A stretch of DNA of 64,000 nucleotides from Nostoc commune NIES-4072 (GTDB taxonomy: Bacteria; Cyanobacteriota; Cyanobacteriia; Cyanobacteriales; Nostocaceae). Both the position numbers and the translations under genes were made by a program. The notes beneath the pieces are model-generated. The model did no database searches. It was not told where the DNA came from and was given only the letters and a program-made list of their open reading frames with translations. The stretch spans positions 2,438,924 to 2,502,923 of the forward strand of contig NZ_BDUD01000001.1 of the NCBI RefSeq assembly GCF_003113895.1. The letters run 5' to 3'. Below, in pieces: positions 17,875-26,876 of this stretch; positions within the stretch are counted from its first letter, which is position 1, and each line of letters starts with the position of its first letter.

Positions 17875-18906
17875 ATGGTTATGAATATCAAGCGTCGGCA
17901 ATTTCTCACAACCTGTGGACTAGCTACACTAGCCACCCAGATATCACCACTTACCGCCCAAGGTAAGCCATCTGCAAACACCAGCAGCAAGCCGCCGCAC
18001 CTGCAAGCGGGCGATACCGTAGGATTGATTTCCCCTGCGGGTATCGTTGACGCTAAAGATATCGAAGCAGCACAGCAATCATTTTCACAGTTAGGGTTAA
18101 AAGTCAAGCTGGGGAAACATATTTTAGACCGTTACGGCTATTTAGCAGGTAAAGATGCCGATCGCGCCCAGGATGTAAACTTGATGTTTAGCGATCGCAC
18201 CATTAAAGCAATTATTCCCATGCGTGGTGGTTGGGGTTGTAATCGCATTTTACCCCTACTCAACTACTCGCTAATCGGCTCCCATCCGAAAATTATTATC
18301 GGTTACAGCGATATTACAACGCTGTTGTTAGCAATTAATGCCCGTAGTCAAATGATTACTTTTCATGGCCCAGTTGCTACGTCTACCTGGAATCAATTTA
18401 CAGTTGATTACTTCAAGCGCATCCTATTTAATGCTGAAGCGGTGGCTATGCAAAATCTCAACCCTAGCGAAGTGCGGATGGAGATCATAGCACCGGGAAA
18501 GGCGAGGGGTAAACTTGTGGGTGGAAACTTGTCAGTGCTATCAGCAATGGTAGGTTCACCTTACCTACCTTCTTGGAACAAAAGCATTCTGTTTGTGGAA
18601 GAAGTTGGCGAAGATGTTTATCGTATAGATAGGATGCTGACGCAGTTAAAAACTGCTGGGATACTTAATCAAATTGCTGGCTTTATCTTTGGGCAATGCA
18701 CTAAATGTAGTCTTGGAGATGAACCGTCATTTACATTAATGCAAGTATTGCAACAACACATACTTCCTTTAGGTATTCCTGCTTGGTACGGTTCAATGAT
18801 TGGTCATATTAAGGATAAATTTACTTTGCCAATCGGTGTGGAAGTGGAAATAAATGCCGAACTTGGGACAATACGAATGTTAGAGGCAGCTGTTAGCCTT
18901 GTGTGA
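17875..18906 (+). CDS. LD-carboxypeptidase (S66 family, muramoyltetrapeptide type), Tat-type signal
   Basis: Enzymes of this family cut the terminal D-Ala from tetrapeptide muropeptides during peptidoglycan recycling; some relatives are MccF-type. The 343-residue protein has PHLQAGDTVGLISPAG (about res 42-57), a PMRGGWGCNRILPLL segment, GYSDITTLL and TFHGPV. The nucleophile normally lies in the G-Y-S-D loop. Downstream are GGNLSVL and the glutamate segment LFVEEVGEDVYRIDRML. The N-terminus KRRQFLTTCGLATLA has a twin-arginine pattern, so the folded enzyme is probably exported by Tat, while many family members are cytosolic. The start was chosen close to that signal; no clear Shine-Dalgarno is seen. 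Confidence 0.85.
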   Translation: MVMNIKRRQFLTTCGLATLATQISPLTAQGKPSANTSSKPPHLQAGDTVGLISPAGIVDAKDIEAAQQSFSQLGLKVKLGKHILDRYGYLAGKDADRAQDVNLMFSDRTIKAIIPMRGGWGCNRILPLLNYSLIGSHPKIIIGYSDITTLLLAINARSQMITFHGPVATSTWNQFTVDYFKRILFNAEAVAMQNLNPSEVRMEIIAPGKARGKLVGGNLSVLSAMVGSPYLPSWNKSILFVEEVGEDVYRIDRMLTQLKTAGILNQIAGFIFGQCTKCSLGDEPSFTLMQVLQQHILPLGIPAWYGSMIGHIKDKFTLPIGVEVEINAELGTIRMLEAAVSLV

Positions 18907-19540
18907 ATGAGGCAGGAGGTTGGAATGAAACCAATTCGCAATTCGCAATTGAATCAAGCCAGACACAACGGGCAGAGGGTTTCTATCTACCTTGGGATAC
19001 AAGGACTGTTCCGCGCCACTTGCAGGCGAGGTTTTAAACTTTCATTTTATAAAAAGTAATTAAATATATTTTTATAACCCACAAGTATGATATAAAACAG
19101 TTTTTTAGTATTAATGTATTACTACTTATAAAATTAATCTAAACTAAATTTTGTAAATACTGTGACTAGTTTCTAGCAGTAAATTTTAAAATTAAACTTA
19201 GCTAAATTAGTACATACTATTAAACCTAGCTAGTTTGACCTGTTTATTAATACCTTATACTTAAATCAAATATCCTCACATTATTAAATATTTATTTGTT
19301 TAAGTTGTAATACTTGCTCCATCACTCTTCTAGAAGACAAAATCTATGCCAAAAGATTGATGAGAAGGAAATTTAAAAATGTCTAAATATTATTAAAGTC
19401 CGTAATAAATTTGCAGATAAATATTTAGCTGTACCGCTAAGGAGTAATAAATCTAGTTGCAAAGTAAGCGTTGCAAAAATTGATAATAACAAGGTGTAAA
19501 CTTTAAAACTGCTCTCATTGCAGAAAATCAGGAGATAATT
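18907..19540. other. AT-rich intergenic region, no gene seen
   Basis: More than 600 bp with many TTTATAAA/ATTAAAT tracts and no convincing ORF or tRNA. CAGGAGATAATT (19529-19540) directly precedes the ATG at 19541 and is the ribosome-binding site of the CAAD gene. A long leader or a small RNA here is possible but not shown. Confidence 0.45.
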
Positions 19541-19996
19541 ATGGATACCGAATTACAGCAAGATCAGTATGTCAATACTGCCTCCCCAAACCAGATAGAA
19601 GCACTTAAAGGTTCAGAGTCTGGAAACTTGGCAATGTTGCCGCCCGCCTCGGAAAATGAAGAACAATGGCAAAAAATTGGTAGACAGATTTCTATATTTT
19701 TGGCAAAAATACCTGAGTACATAGGTAGTTTTTACCAAGAATATAAATTGCTGATTATCAGCTTTGCGTTGCTTGTGATAACAGTTACGGCACTAAGGAT
19801 TTTTCTAGCGGTACTCAATGCCATAAATGATATTCCCTTAGTTTCTCCATTTCTCCAATTAATTGGACTTGGTTACACAATTTGGTTTGCTTTCCGCTAT
19901 TTGCTCAAAGATTCAACTCGGCAAGAATTAGCAACAGAGATTCGCTTGCTTAAAAAACAAACTCTAGGCAGAGAAGAATCACAGACTTTAAGCTAA
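19541..19996 (+). CDS. CAAD-domain thylakoid membrane protein (CURT1-like)
   Basis: This 151-residue protein has a polar N-terminus and then the CAAD domain (about res 45-150). The domain has an amphipathic helix (WQKIGRQISIFLAKIPEYIG), two membrane helices (LLIISFALLVITVTALRIFL and FLQLIGLGYTIWFAFRYLL) and a charged amphipathic tail (RQELATEIRLLKKQTLG). The domain is found appended to some cyanobacterial aminoacyl-tRNA synthetases and in plastid CURT1 proteins that bend thylakoid margins. The free-standing form suggests a membrane-shaping role. Start supported by CAGGAG 7 bp upstream. Confidence 0.88.
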   Translation: MDTELQQDQYVNTASPNQIEALKGSESGNLAMLPPASENEEQWQKIGRQISIFLAKIPEYIGSFYQEYKLLIISFALLVITVTALRIFLAVLNAINDIPLVSPFLQLIGLGYTIWFAFRYLLKDSTRQELATEIRLLKKQTLGREESQTLS

Positions 19997-20103
19997 CTAA
20001 AGTATAGTGGCGGATACAGTGTATCTGAACTTTTGGTCAAGTAAAAAGCTAAGTTTTGCTTGACCATTGTATAAAACTGTAGATTCTTGGTGTTCTTCTC
20101 TAA

Positions 20104-20138
20104 CGAGACGCTACGCGTTGGCGGAAGCCTCTCGTAGA
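20104..20138. repeat. Dispersed palindromic repeat
   Basis: GAGACGCTACGCGTTGGCGG then AAGCCTCTCG is a palindromic repeat of the type widespread in Nostoc-group genomes. It is related to the copies at 17248 and 50664. It lies between the CAAD gene and the lipoprotein gene. Confidence 0.6.
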
Positions 20139-20228
20139 AAAGGCGGTTTGATAAATTAAGCTTTTTAGCACTTTTGCGTAAGTCCTATCTTATACCACAT
20201 CAGCTAAATTAGCCGGAAAAGAAAATGT

Positions 20229-20711
20229 ATGATCAAGACAAATAAATTAGCTTCGCTGACAACAACAGTATTTCTTTCAACATTGCTAACAGTCCCTCTG
20301 CTTTCTAGCTGCGGTGGAGGTTCCCAAAATGCTACGCAACCTCCAATTGACGATACTGTTGGGAGAAATTTAAATAATCGCGCTCCCGTAAATCAACCCC
20401 AAGCTAGGAGGGGATTAAGTACAGGGCAAAAAGTGGCAATATTGGCAGGAGCTGCTGGACTTTACTACCTCTACAATCAGCGAAAGAATGCCCAAGGAGC
20501 AGGAGCGCAGGGGAAATACTACCTTTCTAAGAATGGGCGTGTTTACTATCGAGATGCTCAAAATCGCCCTGTCTGGGTAACACCGCCACAAGAAGGCATT
20601 CGTGTTCCAGAGGAGGAAGCACAACAATACCGCGACTTTCAAGGATATAACAACAGTCCCACAGGGCGAGACTTAAGGGGTTTGGGTGCAGGTACTGTTC
20701 CGACATATTAA
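20229..20711 (+). CDS. Predicted lipoprotein of unknown function
   Basis: This 160-residue protein has a lipoprotein signal. A hydrophobic stretch (LASLTTTVFLSTLLTVPLL) ends in the lipobox LLSSC at Cys28, followed by GGGSQ. A Pro/Asn-rich linker comes next. A second short hydrophobic stretch (QKVAILAGAAGLYYLYNQRKN, about res 67-87) is typical of small cyanobacterial proteins with an AGAAGLYYLY segment. The C-terminus has KYYLSKNGRVYYRDAQNRPVWVTPP and looks like a small beta module. It should sit anchored in a membrane facing the periplasm. Function unknown. Confidence 0.8.
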   Translation: MIKTNKLASLTTTVFLSTLLTVPLLSSCGGGSQNATQPPIDDTVGRNLNNRAPVNQPQARRGLSTGQKVAILAGAAGLYYLYNQRKNAQGAGAQGKYYLSKNGRVYYRDAQNRPVWVTPPQEGIRVPEEEAQQYRDFQGYNNSPTGRDLRGLGAGTVPTY

Positions 20712-20727
20712 TTTTTGTACAGATTAT

Positions 20728-20764
20728 AAATAGATGGCGTTTAACCGTCATTCTATTTTTTTAT
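20728..20764 (+). terminator. Hairpin with T-tract after the lipoprotein gene
   Basis: AAATAGATGGCG and CGTCATTCTATTT form an imperfect stem followed immediately by TTTTTT, 17 bp after the stop codon. This is a good candidate for an intrinsic terminator. Confidence 0.6.
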
Positions 20765-20793
20765 AGAAACTTTTTCCAGATTTTAAAGTTAAT

Positions 20794-20945
20794 ATAGGAA
20801 TCCGGTTTGATTTGGAGAAAATATACGTAGGATGTGTTAGCACGGAGAGTACGGCATCAAACTCGTGTTCATAGTGCGTTACGAACTCCGTTCTAACACA
20901 CTCTACAATACTTAATTTCGTTCAAAAATCAAATAGTAATCCTAT
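20794..20945. mobile_element. 152-bp MITE, copy 1
   Basis: The ends are ATAGGAATCCGGTTTGATTT and, inward from the right, ATAGGATTACTATTTGATTT (about 15 of 20 match). The centre carries AGGATGTGTTAGC and GAACTCCGTTCTAACACAC. A second copy of similar length lies inverted at 31203-31352. Non-coding. Confidence 0.75.
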
Positions 20946-21367
20946 AATACTCATAAGTATAATATCAAGCATTATTATACTTTTTCAAAAAAGTATTTTT
21001 TAAAATTTTATACGAGTATATAGAAATCCTATTTAATTATTGAAAAGATTTTTACCTCTAATTTTTGTACAAGAGGGTTTTGAGTTTCAGGAGGCTTGCA
21101 AAATTAAAACCGGAGTCTTATATAGCCTAAGTTGCTCAATACATTGGAACTACACCTTAACAGGTATTGATTGCAAGCCGCATACTCGTGCTGAGGTAAT
21201 TTTTGCTAGATATTATTACTCGTTGCAACTGCGGCGGGATGGGGGTTAGGTTTTTCCATAACGTGAAAAGTCTGTGTTTATATAAAGTTTCGGCAAAAAG
21301 CAGTATTCGTCCTGCCTCCTGCCTCTCTTGTTAATATTTTGATAGACAGTATGCATTTCTCCTCGCT
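20946..21367. other. Intergenic region, no supported gene
   Basis: A 69-codon open frame near 21040-21249 has no Shine-Dalgarno and no recognisable motif and was not accepted. The rest is AT-rich and contains part of a CCTGCCTCCTGCCTCTC heptad-type tract just before the FAD dehydrogenase gene. Confidence 0.4.
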
Positions 21368-22987
21368 ATGTTACGACTAACTGAAGTAAAGCTCCCGCTT
21401 GATCATCCTGAAGATGCGATCAAGACTGCCATCCTTAAAAAGCTGCAAATCACGGACGAAGATTTGATCAGCTATTCTATCTTCAAGCGTAGCTATGATG
21501 CCCGTAAAAAAGGAGAGATTACCCTTGTTTATATTCTGGATGTAGAAACGACTCAGGAAACTCATCTACTCAAGCGCCTGAAAAAAGATCCTCATGTAAT
21601 GGTCACGCCAGATATGAGTTATCGCCCAGTGGCAAAACCACCGAGCAATTTGGCGATTCGCCCCATCGTCATTGGTACTGGGCCTTGTGGATTATTTGCG
21701 GGTTTGATGCTGGCGCAAATGGGCTTTTGTCCCATCATTTTAGAACGTGGAAAACAAGTTCGCGATCGCACTGCTGATACTTTTGGCTTTTGGAAGAAAA
21801 AATCAGACTTCAACCCCGAATCTAATGCCCAGTTTGGCGAAGGTGGGGCGGGTACATTCTCCGATGGTAAACTCTACAGCCAAGTCAAAGATCCTCAGCA
21901 TTATGGACGCAAGGTGCTAACCGAACTCGTCAATGCGGGAGCCTCACCGGAAATTCTCTACATCAACAAACCGCATATCGGCACTTTTAAACTGGTGGGA
22001 ATCGTCCAAAGTATGCGTGCCAAAATCGAATCTCTCGGCGGTGAAATTCGCTTTCAAAGTCGGGTGGAAGATATCAACATCGAAAATGGACAGGTGCGGG
22101 GAGTCACCCTCGCCAGTGGGGAATATATCGCCAGCGATTATGTAGTTTTGGCGGTGGGTCATAGCGCCCGTGATACCTTCCAAATGCTATTTGATCGTGG
22201 AGTTTACATAGAGCCTAAACCTTTTTCTATTGGTTTTCGGGTCGAACATCCCCAAACTCTCATCGACCAATGCCGTTTCGGGCCTCAAGCTGGTCATAAG
22301 CTTTTAGGTGCTGCCGATTACAAACTGGTTCACCACTGCCAAAATGGTCGTTCCGTCTATAGTTTCTGTATGTGTCCGGGAGGTTTAGTGGTTGCAGCCG
22401 CGTCAGAGCCGGGGCGAGTCGTCACCAATGGAATGAGCCAATACTCTCGCAATGAGCGCAATGCCAATAGTGCGATCGTTGTGGGCATCACCCCCGAAGA
22501 TTATCCGGGCAACGCCTTAGCGGGAATTGACTTCCAACGGCGTTTGGAAGAACGAGCATTTGAATTGGGTGGTGGAACTTATGAAGCTCCAGGGCAGTTG
22601 GTGGGAGACTTTCTCAACCATCGCCCCTCTACAGCATTCGGCACAGTTAAGCCGTCTTATACACCTGGGGTACATTTGGGTGATTTGAGTGAAAGTTTAC
22701 CAGATTATGCGATCGCAGCCATCCGTGAAGCACTTCCCGCTTTTGACAAACAAATAAAGGGATTTGCGATGGATGATGCCGTGTTGACTGGGGTAGAAAC
22801 CCGCACTTCATCACCGATTCGGATTAAACGCAAAGAGGATTATCAGAGTTTAAATACACTCGGTCTTTATCCGGCTGGTGAAGGCGCGGGATACGCCGGG
22901 GGAATCCTCTCTGCTGGTATCGATGGTATCAAGGTGGCGGAGGCGGTGGCTTTAAGTATTTTGAGGAATTGCGAGCGTAAAATCTGA
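21368..22987 (+). CDS. NAD(P)/FAD-dependent dehydrogenase (COG2509 type)
   Basis: The protein has 539 residues. The first 90 form a small alpha/beta domain (LTEVKLPLDHPEDAIKTAI). A Rossmann FAD motif follows in IVIGTGPCGLFAGLMLAQMG (about res 100-120) with LERGKQVRDRTADT. Next is the family-typical NAQFGEGGAGTFSDGKL (about res 155-172). Other signs are VLAVGHSARDTFQML and a C-terminal FAD segment LYPAGEGAGYAGGILSAGIDG. This family is widespread and shows sequence affinity to electron-transfer flavoproteins and squalene desaturase-like folds, but its substrate is not established. GC content looks higher than that of its neighbours. It is not obviously in an operon. Confidence 0.88.
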   Translation: MLRLTEVKLPLDHPEDAIKTAILKKLQITDEDLISYSIFKRSYDARKKGEITLVYILDVETTQETHLLKRLKKDPHVMVTPDMSYRPVAKPPSNLAIRPIVIGTGPCGLFAGLMLAQMGFCPIILERGKQVRDRTADTFGFWKKKSDFNPESNAQFGEGGAGTFSDGKLYSQVKDPQHYGRKVLTELVNAGASPEILYINKPHIGTFKLVGIVQSMRAKIESLGGEIRFQSRVEDINIENGQVRGVTLASGEYIASDYVVLAVGHSARDTFQMLFDRGVYIEPKPFSIGFRVEHPQTLIDQCRFGPQAGHKLLGAADYKLVHHCQNGRSVYSFCMCPGGLVVAAASEPGRVVTNGMSQYSRNERNANSAIVVGITPEDYPGNALAGIDFQRRLEERAFELGGGTYEAPGQLVGDFLNHRPSTAFGTVKPSYTPGVHLGDLSESLPDYAIAAIREALPAFDKQIKGFAMDDAVLTGVETRTSSPIRIKRKEDYQSLNTLGLYPAGEGAGYAGGILSAGIDGIKVAEAVALSILRNCERKI

Positions 22988-23121
22988 AATAGTGAATGCG
23001 ATGCTGACGGCGGTAAACTACGCTGTCTTTGCATCCGATTTTGGGTTGAGCTGTCCGTTCGCCTTAAATATTTTGCGAAAATGCGATCAAATTTAGCCAA
23101 TAGAAAAGTATAGACATCAAT

Positions 23122-23613
23122 CTATTCATTCGCTGCCATTAAAACTTCTGCATATAGTTGACTGCTGACCCGAAAATTTGCCTTGGCAACTAAATCATCC
23201 ATCACAGGTTTAATTGCTGTGATTAACCCTTGTCGTTTTGCCGTCAGCAGAACACCAAATACCCCAGTAATTCTCAATCTCCGATCTGTTGCCGCTTGTC
23301 TACCCAAACGCTCATCAATTAGTAATCGGACTGCATTCACTTCAATAGCAAGAGCGATCGCCTCAGCCTCTCCCAAATTTATCAGATTTCGCAACTCACT
23401 GACTAATTCTTGGTTCTGCACTACTTGTATTTTTAGCCAAATTGCTGATTGAACTGCTGTAATGACATCCTCTCCAGCCCGCTCATCCAGCAGTTCATCA
23501 TAAACGGCAGTTGGAATCAAAACTGTTTCATATAGCTGTTGTAAAAGATTAATTTGCCCAACTTTTGCTAAGTTCGAGATTGGCGAAGTGTTACTGACGA
23601 TAGTCATCGTCAA
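23122..23613 (-). CDS. PIN-domain toxin, DUF3368 type
   Basis: This 163-residue protein has PIN nuclease acidic residues: the first Asp is replaced by the SNTSPISNL start typical of DUF3368. Further on come VYDELLDERAG, GEAEAIALAIE (about res 95-105) and LLIDERLGRQAA. Such proteins are the toxin half of type II systems, acting as Mg2+-dependent RNases. Its start lies 2 bp after the stop of the UPF0175 gene, so the two are co-transcribed. The nuclease target is unknown. Confidence 0.85.
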   Translation of the reverse strand: MTMTIVSNTSPISNLAKVGQINLLQQLYETVLIPTAVYDELLDERAGEDVITAVQSAIWLKIQVVQNQELVSELRNLINLGEAEAIALAIEVNAVRLLIDERLGRQAATDRRLRITGVFGVLLTAKRQGLITAIKPVMDDLVAKANFRVSSQLYAEVLMAANE

Positions 23614-23615
23614 GC

Positions 23616-23849
23616 TTATTCCTGCAATGTTTTGAGGTCTTCCTGAAATTCAGCTACATCATAATGAACACAAATGCCCCGATCAGCCAGTAATTTTTGA
23701 AACTGCATCCGATGCATTCCGAGCAATTCACTAGCTTTTCCTAAGCTTATTTTGTCCCGTTGGAATAGCATAATCACAATTTCCAACAAGAATTCGCGTT
23801 CTGGTAAGCCACTAGCTTCGATGATATCGTCCAAAACTGCCAGACTCAT
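23616..23849 (-). CDS. UPF0175-family antitoxin
   Basis: This 77-residue protein has the UPF0175 pattern: LPEREFLLEIVIMLFQRDKI, then SLGKASELLGMHRMQFQKLLADRGI (a helix-turn-helix-like segment, about res 35-60). The end, HYDVAEFQEDLKTL, is also typical. UPF0175 genes are the usual upstream partner of DUF3368 PIN toxins, as here. It probably binds and neutralises the toxin and represses its own promoter. Confidence 0.85.
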   Translation of the reverse strand: MSLAVLDDIIEASGLPEREFLLEIVIMLFQRDKISLGKASELLGMHRMQFQKLLADRGICVHYDVAEFQEDLKTLQE

Positions 23850-23942
23850 GGCTTTTTCTCCAGCTTTGTTTCTTGCATTTTAGCAGTTAGAATAGGCTAC
23901 CCAGAGCGATCGCCTTCAACATAGTGCAAACCGTTAATCGTC

Positions 23943-25067
23943 TTAATACAACTCATATTTCATTAACTGACAGGGCAACGTTCCGTTGTACACTGCAATT
24001 CGCTTGGATGATTTTAGCCCAATCGATTGGGACAGTTCCTTGTTGCCACTCAGGACAAAGGCAGTCCAGCCTTTGAAGCGTTGTTTTAGCACATCGCCCA
24101 AAAGTTTGTAAAATGACCCTAAATCGCTATCTCGCCCCAGCCGTTCGCCATAGGGTGGATTGCAGAATAAAATCCCACTGTCTGCGGGGGCAACAACATC
24201 AGCAAGCTCCATTTGAGAAAACCATACATGGTTATCAACGCCGCAGTTTTGAGCATTATTAATCGCTTGCTCGATTATATTTTCATCGCGATCGCTTCCC
24301 CAAATAGGTGCAGGCAGGGTATCTAGTTGGCTATCCTTAGCTTCTTGCAGCAGCTTTTCTAAAAGGGATAAATCAAAATCGAGCCAATTTTCAAATCCAA
24401 AGGATTCACGAAACAGTCCTGGTGCGATATTCAGTGCCTTTAAGCTAGCTTCGAGAGGTAAAGTGCCAGAGCCACAAAGAGGATCGTAGAACATCTGGTT
24501 TGGCTCCCAACCCGAAAGTTGAATCAAGGCAGCAGCTAAAGATTCCTTTAGAGGGGCTGCTCCAACCGCAGGACGGTAGCCTCGGCGATGCAGACTATTT
24601 CCAGAACTGTCGAGTTTAACGGTACAATTATCACGTTCAATATGAACATTGACCCGCACATCTGGGGCATGAAGCTCTACATTTGAACGCTCACCCAGGT
24701 TTTCTTTCTGTTGGTCAACGATCGCATTTTTGACCTGGAGAGATGTGAAGTGGCTGTGGTTGAGGCGATCATTTTTGCCTGTGACATTCACCGCCAAAGT
24801 CATGTCTGGCGTTAAATAGTTTTGCCAATTGATACTCTGGATACCGTGATAGAGATCCTTGGCATCAAGGCATGGAAACTCATGGATATTCACCAAGATT
24901 CGGAACGGCAGCCTAGCCCAGAGATTGACGCGATAAAGTAGAGTGCGATCGCCCTCAAAGGCTACACCGCAAAACCCAGGCTCTACTGAATGAGCGCCTA
25001 GCTGCTCTAACTCTTGAGCCGCGAGGGTTTCTAATCCGCGAGCAACCGTTGCAAAATACTGATTCAT
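23943..25067 (-). CDS. THUMP-domain RNA methyltransferase (RlmL/Trm-like, COG0116)
   Basis: This 374-residue protein has an N-terminal ferredoxin-like and THUMP region (MNQYFATVARGLETLAAQEL, about res 1-150, with SINWQNYLTPDMTLAVNVTGK). A Rossmann methyltransferase domain follows: FYDPLCGSGTLPLEASL (SAM motif I) and FCNPPYGERLG (catalytic NPPY, about res 305). LHRRGYRPAVGAAPLKESLAAAL is a family hallmark. It corresponds to the N-terminal half of E. coli RlmL, which makes m2G in 23S rRNA. The exact target in cyanobacteria is not certain. Confidence 0.88.
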   Translation of the reverse strand: MNQYFATVARGLETLAAQELEQLGAHSVEPGFCGVAFEGDRTLLYRVNLWARLPFRILVNIHEFPCLDAKDLYHGIQSINWQNYLTPDMTLAVNVTGKNDRLNHSHFTSLQVKNAIVDQQKENLGERSNVELHAPDVRVNVHIERDNCTVKLDSSGNSLHRRGYRPAVGAAPLKESLAAALIQLSGWEPNQMFYDPLCGSGTLPLEASLKALNIAPGLFRESFGFENWLDFDLSLLEKLLQEAKDSQLDTLPAPIWGSDRDENIIEQAINNAQNCGVDNHVWFSQMELADVVAPADSGILFCNPPYGERLGRDSDLGSFYKLLGDVLKQRFKGWTAFVLSGNKELSQSIGLKSSKRIAVYNGTLPCQLMKYELY

Positions 25068-25373
25068 CCTCTAATCCAAAACATACTCTTCACTGCTGAC
25101 CCATTGACGCACTTTAGCTTAACTCATATCTTGGTGATATTCTCTCTCGTTAAGTCTGCGATTATAACCTTTTAAGTAACTTAGCATCACTTGCCCCAGA
25201 CAAAGGAAATCAAGCTGGAGTAAGGACACAGTAAATTTTTGTGGAAAGAGATTATTATTTCTTCATTTTCAGTACTATCTTAAATTCAATTAACCCTGAT
25301 AACATCAAGCTGAAATAGTGTTCAGGCATTTTGCAATACAACCCATTAATTAAAATCGTCAGAGGGATAAACA
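25068..25373. other. Divergent intergenic region
   Basis: This holds the presumed promoters of the methyltransferase (minus) and the VWA-RTX gene (plus). GAGGGATAAACA just before 25374 supplies the Shine-Dalgarno of the latter. Nothing else is seen. Confidence 0.4.
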
Positions 25374-26771
25374 ATGACTTTTGTATCTGATATTGTTCTG
25401 CTAAAAGACTTAACATCGTCAGCAGATAAGGATTTGGGCCGGGTAAAAGCCGTACTTCCGGCGACGGTAAATCGGTTAACCAACCCGACGTTAGCAAGTA
25501 TCTATGGTAATGACCTGAAATTTGGTATTGCCTCCTTCAAGGATAAGCCAATACCGCCTTTTGGGGGTTACGCTGACTATGTATATAAACCAGAAGTCGC
25601 TTTAACAAATAATGTCACAACAATCAAAGACAAAATCTTTGACCTTGAAGCTTTTGGTGGCAATGATAGCTCCGAATCACAATTAGACGCACTCTTGTAC
25701 ACAGCTTTAGATAGCGGTGGCAGTCTCGGTTACAGAGTGGGTTCATTTCGTGTTGTTATAATAGCCACCGATAGTGTTTATCACGTTGCAGGCGATCGGG
25801 CAGCAGTTCGTCCAAATGATACTATTGCCAATAATGGAGATGGTGTAATTGATCCTAATGAAGATTATCCAGAGATTGGACAAGTAAAAACTGCGCTAGA
25901 AGCAAATAATATTATTCCAATTTTTCTAACTACGAGTGATGTTGCACTCGATTACGAGATACTAGTTACCCAGCTTGGTCGAGGTGGTGTACTAACTCTT
26001 GATTCTAAAAGTGAGAATTTTGCTGATGCCATAAAAGAGGCAGTTGCTCTATCCAGAAATGTCATAAGTACTGATGTTGTTACCACAAATGGAGACGATA
26101 CCCTTAGTTGGGGGAATTTTTTGGCTGGCGATCAGGTTATTTTTGCTGGGGACGGTAATGATAGTATTTCGCTTTCTGGTGTTATTGGCAACCATTACAT
26201 TGATGGCGGGGCAGGTTCTGACAACCTTGTTGGTGGAGATGGTGCAGACAGAATAGATGGGGGTAGTGGTGACGACAACCTTCTGGGGGGCAAGGGTAAT
26301 GATATTCTTTTTGGCAGTAGTGGAAAAGATATTTTGATTGGGAATAAAGGCAATGATTACTTACAGGGAGATAGTGGGGACGACTTCTTAAAAGGAGGCG
26401 CTGGTTCAGATAAGTTTGCATTTGCAACAGGATCAAAATTTGATATTAAGGAACTCGGAGTTGATATTATTGGTGACTTCAATCCTAAGCAAGACAAGAT
26501 CCAACTATCTAAATCTACCTTTACCGCTCTAAGTAACTCAGTCTTTCCAACTGAATTAAATTCCGCAGACTTTGCTACAGTGACAAACGATACTTTAGCA
26601 GCAAGTAGTAGCGCGGTAATTGTTTATAATATCGCAAATGGTAGTATCTTTTATAACCCTAATGGTTCGGCAGATGATTTTGCTGATATAAATTCCGGGG
26701 GTAAATTTGCACAATTGGGTGCTAGCTCCTTTCCGGCTCTAACTACCGCTAGTTTTGAGATAGTTTTGTGA
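25374..26771 (+). CDS. Secreted RTX protein with an integrin beta/VWA-like domain
   Basis: The 465-residue protein has two parts. Residues 1-230 resemble the integrin beta-type VWA fold: a DxTxS metal site in LLKDLTSSADKDL, FGIASFKDKPIPPFGG, an acidic SESQLDALLYTALDS helix and FRVVIIATDSVYH. An EF-hand-like DTIANNGDGVIDPNED loop lies at about res 144-158. Residues 240-340 are RTX repeats (GGDGADRIDGGSGDDNLLGG). The tail DIIGDFNPKQDKIQLSKS is the usual end of RTX proteins exported by type I systems. It lacks a Sec signal. An adhesive, calcium-dependent extracellular role is inferred from the domains. Confidence 0.85.
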   Translation: MTFVSDIVLLKDLTSSADKDLGRVKAVLPATVNRLTNPTLASIYGNDLKFGIASFKDKPIPPFGGYADYVYKPEVALTNNVTTIKDKIFDLEAFGGNDSSESQLDALLYTALDSGGSLGYRVGSFRVVIIATDSVYHVAGDRAAVRPNDTIANNGDGVIDPNEDYPEIGQVKTALEANNIIPIFLTTSDVALDYEILVTQLGRGGVLTLDSKSENFADAIKEAVALSRNVISTDVVTTNGDDTLSWGNFLAGDQVIFAGDGNDSISLSGVIGNHYIDGGAGSDNLVGGDGADRIDGGSGDDNLLGGKGNDILFGSSGKDILIGNKGNDYLQGDSGDDFLKGGAGSDKFAFATGSKFDIKELGVDIIGDFNPKQDKIQLSKSTFTALSNSVFPTELNSADFATVTNDTLAASSSAVIVYNIANGSIFYNPNGSADDFADINSGGKFAQLGASSFPALTTASFEIVL

Positions 26772-26876
26772 TTGATGTTAGCTTAATTTTCAACTTCACA
26801 TAAGAGACTTCCAAGAAATAAAGGAAGGAAGGAAAAGTGAGATGCTCCCAGGCAAACGAATTGAACTAAGATTACT

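Noticed and set aside
18907..19540. A tRNA or structured RNA gene in the long AT-rich gap
   Set aside because: No T-loop (GGTTCRANNCC) or cloverleaf pattern was found by eye; a covariance-model scan (tRNAscan-SE, Rfam) would settle it.
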